A stretch of 64,000 nt of DNA from Melieria omissa (taxonomy: Eukaryota > Arthropoda > Insecta > Diptera > Ulidiidae). Positions 57,056 to 64,000 of the stretch are shown here, piece by piece; positions within the stretch are counted from its first letter, which is position 1, and each line of letters starts with the position of its first letter. The translations under genes and the position numbers were made by a program. The notes beneath the pieces were generated by a model. It was not told where the DNA came from and searched no databases. It worked only from the letters and a program-made list of their open reading frames with translations. Location of the stretch: assembly GCA_963971225.1 (NCBI GenBank), contig OZ020269.1:79770450-79834449 (forward strand). Reading direction: 5' to 3'.

Positions 57056-60000
57056 GTAAGTACTGGTCAATTATTTAGTTTGATAAAATGTCTGTCATTT
57101 CACTTAATTTTGTTTGCTAAAAAGAATTTAATTTTTGCAAACACCACAGAGCTACGCTGCAATCATATTTTACAATCAAAACTCGCTGCTTCAGTTCGCT
57201 TTAAACGCGAACAACCATTGCCATCTGACAGCACTCCGTGTACAATAATCTGAAAATGGCGTCGCCGACACCGCCATTGGTATTTGTAAACAAATATGAC
57301 AGCCACCTAAATATTTGCAGAATGGCGTTATTGTTTTGCTTAGGAGAGCCATAAAAACGTAATTATTTTACCATCATACCGTTATGACGCCATTTTGCAA
57401 CACCAGACGCGACACCATTTTGTTATTAGCTGTAAAGCTTTTACTGCTGATGGCCATTGTCCGCCAGCCCTGCAAATGGCGAATGGCGAAATTTAACCCA
57501 CCGAGCTTGCATGGTTGTCGTTCTGATTTTCGATCGACGGCTACTCGTTTCAATTAACTCTCATCAGTATTTATTGCTACCAAAATTCAAACTACATAAG
57601 TACAAGAATAAAGCAAATAAACATTTTCATTTTATCTGAGGTCGAGAATAGATTGTAAATATGTTTGCAATGATTGGGCTAATAGAAGTTATACACACAG
57701 TTTTTCTAAATTTTGTACACAGATTTTTACAAAAAATTGCTTATTATTTAATTTATTATAATTCCTACCGAAGACAAACTAAAACCATTATTTATTTTTG
57801 AACAACTTTTGTATATTTTACGAAGATCAAAATAGGTGGTTGGCGATATACTTAAAAAAGAAACACCTGGGGGACCATCTTATTCCAGGTGTAGACTGGT
57901 ATCCAGAGGTTTAGGAAGCATACTAAAGTTCCTTTTGGATACTGGACTCACTGACAGTCTTTGAAGTCCAAGAAGGGGGCACAATAGATCTACAGGTCGC
58001 AGTGCATTATCCCCATCCCAGGCGCTTCCGTCACCATTTTGAATAAAACATACACAATTTTTTCTAAAATCTTCTAAGAAATATTCCATAGTCGCAAAAT
58101 AAATCGTTAAAGTTAGACCTTTTTACGAAAACGGACTATCACCAGAGGAAGATACTGGGGAAAATTCTTTGTTATTATTTATTTATTGTGAGTTTTATTT
58201 AAAATAGCGGTGGATGTGCCTGGGGTCATCCGAGTGGGTATTGGTAAACGACGCATAAGTGTTTTAATAACAGAAAATTATCGCATTTTAACTGAACATT
58301 TGGCAATCGAAAGACGGCATCTCTTCGTTAGACACTTGTGACTGATTTTTTGACTAAAAGTATAATTTTAACCATCAACCACTCCTCGTTTTCACCTGAT
58401 GCGGCATCGTGCGAATTTCGCCTTTTCAAAGAAATTAATTTACCGCTTTTACAGCCGACGATCTAAAGGACTCATTAGACATGCCTTTAGATCATGCAAG
58501 TAGCTGTACTGAGCCTATTGGGGACCATTTAGAAAAAAAATGGTTATTATTTTTTTCAATGTTTAAAGGTGAAAAGACCTTTTTGCTAATGTGGGAACGT
58601 GCGTACCATGCATAGTGATTACAAATTTTAAATAATTATAGGCCATGGGGGTTCTGACACCGCCACCCTCTTGGCTATGCTCCTGCTTTGACGGACATAA
58701 ATAATTCTTAGAAATCATTAAATTTTACATGAAATTGTATTCCGACATTCGCCGTTACAAGTTCCTTATGATTATTAATTTCTTTAAATTACTTTTTAAA
58801 TTTGCTTTTAGCTGCACCAAAAACGAATAATCACATTTTTTTTTTTGTTTTTCAAAGCCACTAAATGAAACGAATAATTAAAAATATTTGTATTTAATTT
58901 TGCGCAAAGTAAAAACGGGACGAGTGTTGCCAGTTTGCGGTTTTGAGGGATTCAAGTGTTTGGAAGATATTAAACGTGAGTTCAACACCAGTAATCCACT
59001 ATTTTAATGTTATCGCATGATAATAAAAATAAGAAACTCTAACTCTAAGTATAATGAAAACTCAAACGTCATAATCAGAATGTAGAAGAATTGATAAAGA
59101 TTGAAATTCAAATCACGTATATCCTTTTCTCATAAAAAGCATGCACATCTGTACGTAAACATACTTACATAAGTACATACATACTATATATGCACGTTTG
59201 TGTGTTCATATGATTTCCTTAACTGTAGAACTATGCGGAGAGGAAATTAAAACTCACGTCGAAATTATGCAATTTACTTCATTTGTCAAAAATTTGGCGT
59301 ATTTTATTATTTTAATTTCCTCATTTCACACTGCAACAAAAATTTATCATTGTTTTCATGAGCTCTGCGGGGCGAACGGCACGAATATTCTCATATGTGC
59401 CCGCACACATGTGCGCACTTCGGCTAGGGATGTCAGCTTTTGTAGCGCTTTAAATAATCGTGATCTCATAATATTTAACTTTAAATGCAAAATTTACTCT
59501 ATTCACATTTAAGATTTGTTATCTTTGCATCAATTTTTAACTACTGACATTTTGTATTAATAGCTAATTTATTTTGTCTGATTATTTAATCCCTTCTAAA
59601 CATGTTGTATGCTTTTCTCAGTAGATTGTTGCTTTTTTCGCCCACACATAGAAAGCGAAAATCGCTGAACAGTATGCGTTTAAAATATGATTTAAAAATA
59701 GGAAAATATGCATGAACAAACGTTTTAAATATTCACTTCAATTCATAGTGAATACTTTATAGGTGGTTTCCCAACGCAGTAATGCAAACCATCAGTACTT
59801 TTTAGTTCCAATCCATCGGAAATACGCACAGCAAGATTGCAAGAATTTTACGAACATTAGTCCTTTCAATTTCCAATAGCTTTGGCGCCTTTGTTTCACT
59901 GTATCGCCTTCACTGCTAGAATCACTGCAATATGCACATTATTGGTTTAACCATTTAAAAAACCGAAAAAACGAAATTTTTTTTTAAGTATTTAAAAATG

Positions 60001-60950
60001 AACTTTAAAAGTGAAAACAAATCTAAAATGTCCTGAGGAATATGCATTAAAAAATGAATAAATAACCACAACATGCAAAATCAATTCAATGCGTTTTGAA
60101 AGAAAACTTTCTGATTTGCATGAAAATTTGCACCCTACCGATTAGATATAAAGTCGAGCAGTCACTTCTGAAAGCATTTATAAACGATGTCAAGGTTTAG
60201 TACATTTGTTCTAAAAAATGTTTTTGCCAATTGTAAAAGAATCTAATTTAACACTAATTCGGCCTCAAGGGTTTCGCTTCTCTAATGTCCATGTGTATGT
60301 ATGGCATCATGCAACATGCAATGGCACCGCCACCACTCTTGACTGTCGCGTAACCGATGGACCAACTCCGACCGACCAACTTAACTCGACTGCCAAAAAA
60401 CGGACGCCGAACAAAAAATCACGAAATTATTGCACTCCATGCAGACACACAACCACACGCGTCCCCTGATGCGCGCCGAGATAGCCGTGACGGTCGGGGG
60501 CGCACCGACGTGCCCCCTGCACAGTACGTTCATATATCACCGCGCTGCATTATACTCGCCGAAAATGATATTTTTCGTGCGAACACCTGCTGCACGCAGA
60601 CACGGCGAGGACGTACAGAGCGCTGTGCAGTCGTACACACACGCCCGAACGGAGGGCCAGATTTGCTGCTGCACCCACACGCACACCGACCGCTTTATCC
60701 GCCTCGCACGCCCTACGCCGGTGCGCGGTCAACACATCAACGTGGCATTTGGCCAAAATGCAGCTAGCACTGGACTAAAAACTGGAAATAGTTTCAGTCT
60801 GGCGTGGGCACTTTTTCCTACCGTACGTGATGTGGCAGAAATTTTAGAAAGCGCAACAAAACCATCCACAGTGGAACAAAAATCAAAAACAAACTCCACA
60901 AAGCGGTAGCGGGAGGCGGAGCGGTTCTGCAGTGCGGTCGGGAGTGCAAA
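57056..60950 (+). other. Start of next ppk intron, mostly featureless
   Basis: Apart from the GCCAT cluster (57205-57490) the DNA is AT-rich. At 58668-58684 ttggctatgctcctg looks like a decayed hAT-type end without a partner. The stretch 60280-60930 is GC-richer, with overlapping frames of 136 and 159 codons that have no motif and lie in CA-rich sequence. Confidence 0.4.
57205..57490. promoter_or_regulatory. Cluster of GCCAT/ATGGC sites (Pho/YY1-type)
   Basis: I count ten GCCAT or ATGGC pentamers in 286 bases, against roughly 0.6 expected by chance. Examples are tgccatctg, aaatggcgtc, cgccattgg, gaatggcgtt, gacgccattttg, gatggccattg and the pair in aaatggcgaatggcg. GCCAT is the core bound by Pleiohomeotic/YY1, so an intronic Polycomb response element or enhancer is possible. 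The count is seen; the function is inferred. Confidence 0.4.
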
Positions 60951-60954
60951 TTAA

Positions 60955-61684
60955 GGGGGGAAGTATGAAAATAAATTTCAAAAAATCGATTTTTTTTTTA
61001 TTATCTTAATCGACAGGTATAAGCATTCAGAAATCAGTCAAAAAATTTCAAAAGCCTATTGTCAAAATTGTGGAAGTTGTGCCATTTGATATTGGTTGGC
61101 GCCGAAGCGGCTGAGCGCGACTGGCGGCAAGACGCAAACTTTAAACGGCGTTTTCTCAAAACCATGTTTTTCAAATTGGCGTGCATGATTACAAAAAAAG
61201 TTGTTGGCCGATTTCCTTCATCCAGCCCTTATTTTAAAGAGCATAAAAAACTGCACAGGATAGACTACAGGCGTAAAAAAAAAATTATTTTTTGACCATT
61301 TTTGACTCGAAAATTATTGCAAAAAAAGCCGTTTTTTCTTTGCAACACTGATTTTTATAGTTAATATTCGAATTTCGCAAAGATTGTAGTCTATCCGATA
61401 AAAAAAACCCTCTCGAGTAAAAAAATGTTTGGTTTTATGATTTCAGATGAAAATTGCGGCCAGAATCGTGTACGGCAACTTCAATGTCAGCGGCAACACG
61501 TCTTACGGGATCGACCATAAGTCATTCAATTTTTTTTTTTTTCATAATGTAAAAAATGTTTTTTTTTCCTTAAACATTGCTCTAAATATAAACGATATCA
61601 ATTTTTATGTGCGCCATTTTATTTCTCCACAAATTGAATCGCAAAAAAGGACTTTTTTTTCGGCTCCGAGAGGTACTTCCCCCC
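60955..61684. mobile_element. TTAA-flanked foldback element (piggyBac-type MITE), 730 bp
   Basis: TTAA lies at 60951-60954 and 61685-61688. The inverted ends are ggggggaagta and tacttcccccc. Inside, a 12-bp pair ggatagactaca (about 61259) / tgtagtctatcc (about 61385) is centred near the middle. Flanking segments such as aaattggcgtgcatgatt and its diverged inverted partner suggest that the whole element folds back. A motif at 61137-61164 matches, inverted, the interior of the 47529-49421 element (49228-49256). No transposase frame. Confidence 0.8.
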
Positions 61685-62269
61685 TTAATGCGAGATTAGT
61701 AGGTGTCGTAAGCGGATTTCCGCAGTTGGTAGACCCACACAGTGCCAGCTCAACTTCCTTGTCATCGGATGCAGGAAATTTCTTATAGAACCGTTTTATG
61801 AATTTGATATGCTATTTGATGGAAGCTTAGACTGAACGCATAGTATTGGAAGTCAAAAAATATGTCTTTTCGCAAGGTTAATTCTGTCAACTTCAAAGTA
61901 TAATGCGATTAGTTATCCAATTCATCTTATAATTTATGCTAAATTTTGTTTCAACCTGTGAAATGCTACTAAAAAAAATGGAATCGAGTCATTTGTTGAA
62001 GAGAACTATTACAGTTGAAGAAACGGGCATTACCTGTGAAAAAAGTGAGTCGGAAAGTGAGGCGGTCGAAATTGATGCCAAGAAAAGTGATGCATACATT
62101 TATCAGACAGAGATGAAAAGAGCATAGAAAATTGAAGACGCAACTTTTAAACGCTCTTTGATGGCCAGCCAAAGAGGAAGACAACTTGGTTGCATTCTAT
62201 TTAATGGTAGAATGAATAATTTATAATTATTTCTACATAATCCGTATTGCTATTCCATCCGTCAGCTAT

Positions 62270-63655
62270 TCACATTGCACCACATCTTGGAGAAGACCCA
62301 TGAGAGACAAATCAATACTTACCATCTCTCTATCGAATACAAGGCAGCATTCGATAGTCCGCTAAGGGATCGTCTATACGCCACATTGTCTGAACTTGGT
62401 ATCCCTGCAAAGCTCGTGGGTCTTTGCAGAGTGACGTTGAGCAATACCTGCAGCATATATGTAGTACTTCTATATTGGCAGTAAGCTCAGGGTACATTCG
62501 CCAACATCACAGTACAGCAATAGTGTAATATGAGCGAGAAAGCGTATAAACGAATGTACTTTGACATATGTCAAAAGTGTCAAAAAGTCAGGTGCGTTCA
62601 GGCGGGAAACAAATTTACTGGAAAAAAATAAACATTTGTCGAAATGAACTGAAATTTCTTCAACCGCCCCGGAGCAGTTTGGCAGTTGTTCATGTGTACA
62701 AATGCTCATGTATACACGTATAGAAATACATTCACAAAATTTCGTGTCTTCTGTCTCATCGCTTGTCTCCCTTTGATTTCCGAATGAAAACTTATTGTGA
62801 AGATAGGTTGCTGCCAATATAGAAGTATTACATATATGACCTTTGTCATGTGACCTCTTTAACTTCACCATGGCGAGCTTTTTGCGCAAGGCCGGCATAC
62901 ATCATAATGGCACAATCTTCAACAAAAGTGTCCAGCTCCTTGCCTACGTCGATGACAATAACGTCAGCTGGTGGTAAATGATGGCAAGATGAAGTATATG
63001 CTGACTACTATAATACTGTAGTAGGGACTTGTAGTAGCTAGGATCTCACGTCGAGGAGGACCGGCATACTTTTGAAGTTGCCAAGGAATTCGTCTACCTT
63101 GGCATCGCCGTAAACAGCAGTAATAAGCCTGAAGTTAAGGCGAAGGATTACTTTTGCTAATAGATGCTACTACGGGGTTGGTAGGCAACTGAGTCGCTGA
63201 GACCTCTCTCGATCGACAAAACATGCACTCTATAGGACGTTTACTCTGTCCATGCTGCTCTATGGCGCAAAAGCATGGACACTGTCGTGTGACGACACAG
63301 CGGCCCTCGGGGTGTTGAGAGGAAGGTACTTTGCAAAATCTTCGGCTCTGTTTGTAATGCCGACGACTATCTTATACGGACCAACAACGAACTGTATGAG
63401 CTGTTGAAAGACATGGATATAGCACAGCGAATTAACATCCAGTGGCTACACTGGCTTGGCCATGTCTGCCGAATGGACGATGTAACTCCGGCGAAAAAGG
63501 TGTTCGACGGCGAAGAGGGAGGCGGTGTCTCAGGTGGAAGGACCAAATCCCAAGTCCCTAAGGAGGTCCTATATTCTCTTAGTGTGACAAACTAAGGAAG
63601 ACGCGCGCAAAGCAAAGAGCCTCGGTAACAGGTTTTTATAGCCAGCTAAGTAATA
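62270..63655 (+). pseudogene. Non-LTR retrotransposon reverse transcriptase, decayed 3' half
   Basis: The segment 62275-62450 reads HHILEKTHERQINTYHLSIE then YKAAFDSPLRD and LYATLSELGIPAKLV, an RT finger/palm block whose FKAAYDS-type motif is partly kept. After an insertion the frame resumes at about 62848 with DLFNFTMA.. and GTIFNKSVQLLAYVDDNN. This is the catalytic Y-x-DD box, here YVDD instead of the usual YADD. Then come FEVAKEFVYLGIAVNSSN (about 63073), LLYGAKAWTL (about 63257, frame-shifted) and ELYELLKDMDIAQRINIQW, LHWLGHVCRMDD. The order is that of a LINE ORF2 C-terminus. Stops and frameshifts make it inactive. Its tail (aacaggtttttatagccagc) matches the copies at 14640 and 30328. The 5' part is missing. 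Confidence 0.85.
62454..62838. mobile_element. MITE-like insertion in the reverse transcriptase
   Basis: The 28-bp segments 62454-62481 (containing tacttctatattggcag) and 62811-62838 are inverted copies with one mismatch. They enclose about 330 bases that are foreign to the RT frame, since RT similarity stops at about 62450 and resumes at about 62848. No target duplication could be assigned. An inverted rearrangement of local sequence is an alternative. Confidence 0.6.
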
Positions 63656-64000
63656 ATTGTCATTTGCTCAATTCATAAATATATCCGTTATACTTATTTG
63701 GGTCAAAAAGTTTTGAATCCAGTCAATATTTAAGATAATTTCAATAGTTCCAATTTCCAAGCTTTGTACATTTCTGCGATTGTATAAAATATTAGGAATT
63801 TTATATTTAATAAATTATTATTATTATTATATTATTATTATTTATTATTAAATAAAAACTGTATGTATATAACAACAACTAGCTGTACTATGTACTTTTT
63901 TATGTCTTTTATTTTGCACTTCTTTAGTATTATTATTGTTATAATGTTGTAAGTATTGTTGAATAGCCATTTAGATTACAACAACTACTTCAGAGTGCCT
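63656..64000. other. AT-rich end of window with ATT repeat
   Basis: An imperfect ATT/TTA microsatellite spans 63815-63850. Nothing else is seen. Confidence 0.8.

Noticed and set aside
60218..60909. Overlapping frames of 83, 136 and 159 codons
   Set aside because: They are open in several frames because of CA-rich, stop-poor composition. Thr/His/Arg-rich products without motifs.
1..64000. CRISPR arrays, operons, bacterial ribosome binding sites, rRNA
   Set aside because: None present. Repeats are microsatellites or transposon ends and the genes are spliced eukaryotic genes.

Overview
This window is eukaryotic nuclear DNA from a higher fly. A tephritid-type fruit fly is plausible, but the species is not decided by the sequence. 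The evidence is two spliced genes of insect families with GT..AG introns, including two 61-bp introns of the size usual in flies. The window is otherwise AT-rich non-coding DNA with CA/GT microsatellites, A-rich 3'-UTR-like sequence and many decayed transposon copies. No bacterial, organellar or CRISPR-like sequence was seen.

Layout. (1) From 1 to about 14100 lies the 3' half of a leucine-rich-repeat (LRR) transmembrane receptor gene on the + strand: an LRR exon (713-873), an 8.45-kb intron (874-9326), and a last coding exon (9327-10464) carrying the final LRRs, the LRRCT cap, one membrane helix and the whole cytoplasmic tail. An A-rich 3' UTR follows. Its 5' exons lie before the window. (2) From about 14100 to 40490 is a 26-kb stretch without a convincing gene. 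It holds decayed non-LTR retrotransposon tails (14640, 21150, 30328), a mariner-like transposase remnant (15000), hAT-type MITEs with partly conserved 8-bp target duplications, other inverted-repeat elements, and islands of higher GC that are not obviously repeats and could be regulatory. (3) From about 40490 to beyond 57055 lies a pickpocket-type DEG/ENaC sodium channel gene on the + strand. It has a candidate Inr+DPE promoter and non-coding first exon at 40497, a first coding exon ending at 45956, a 9.6-kb intron, and four clustered exons (55546-57055). The exons for the rest of the extracellular domain and TM2 lie past the window. (4) From 57056 to 64000 is the next ppk intron. It holds a dense cluster of GCCAT (Pho/YY1-type) sites, a TTAA-flanked foldback element, and a 1.4-kb decayed non-LTR reverse transcriptase interrupted by a MITE.

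The most interesting structure is inside the large ppk intron. A decayed Tc1-like transposon (about 47211-50332) is split by a 1.9-kb element flanked by TTAA whose two halves are long diverged inverted repeats (a foldback). A second, 730-bp TTAA-flanked foldback sits at 60955-61684. It has different termini but shares an internal motif with the first, so the two look like relatives in one piggyBac-type (TTAA-targeting) non-autonomous lineage.

The LRR receptor and the channel are both cell-surface proteins of types often used in neurons, but nothing in the sequence shows that they work together. All calls come from reading the sequence; no database search was run.
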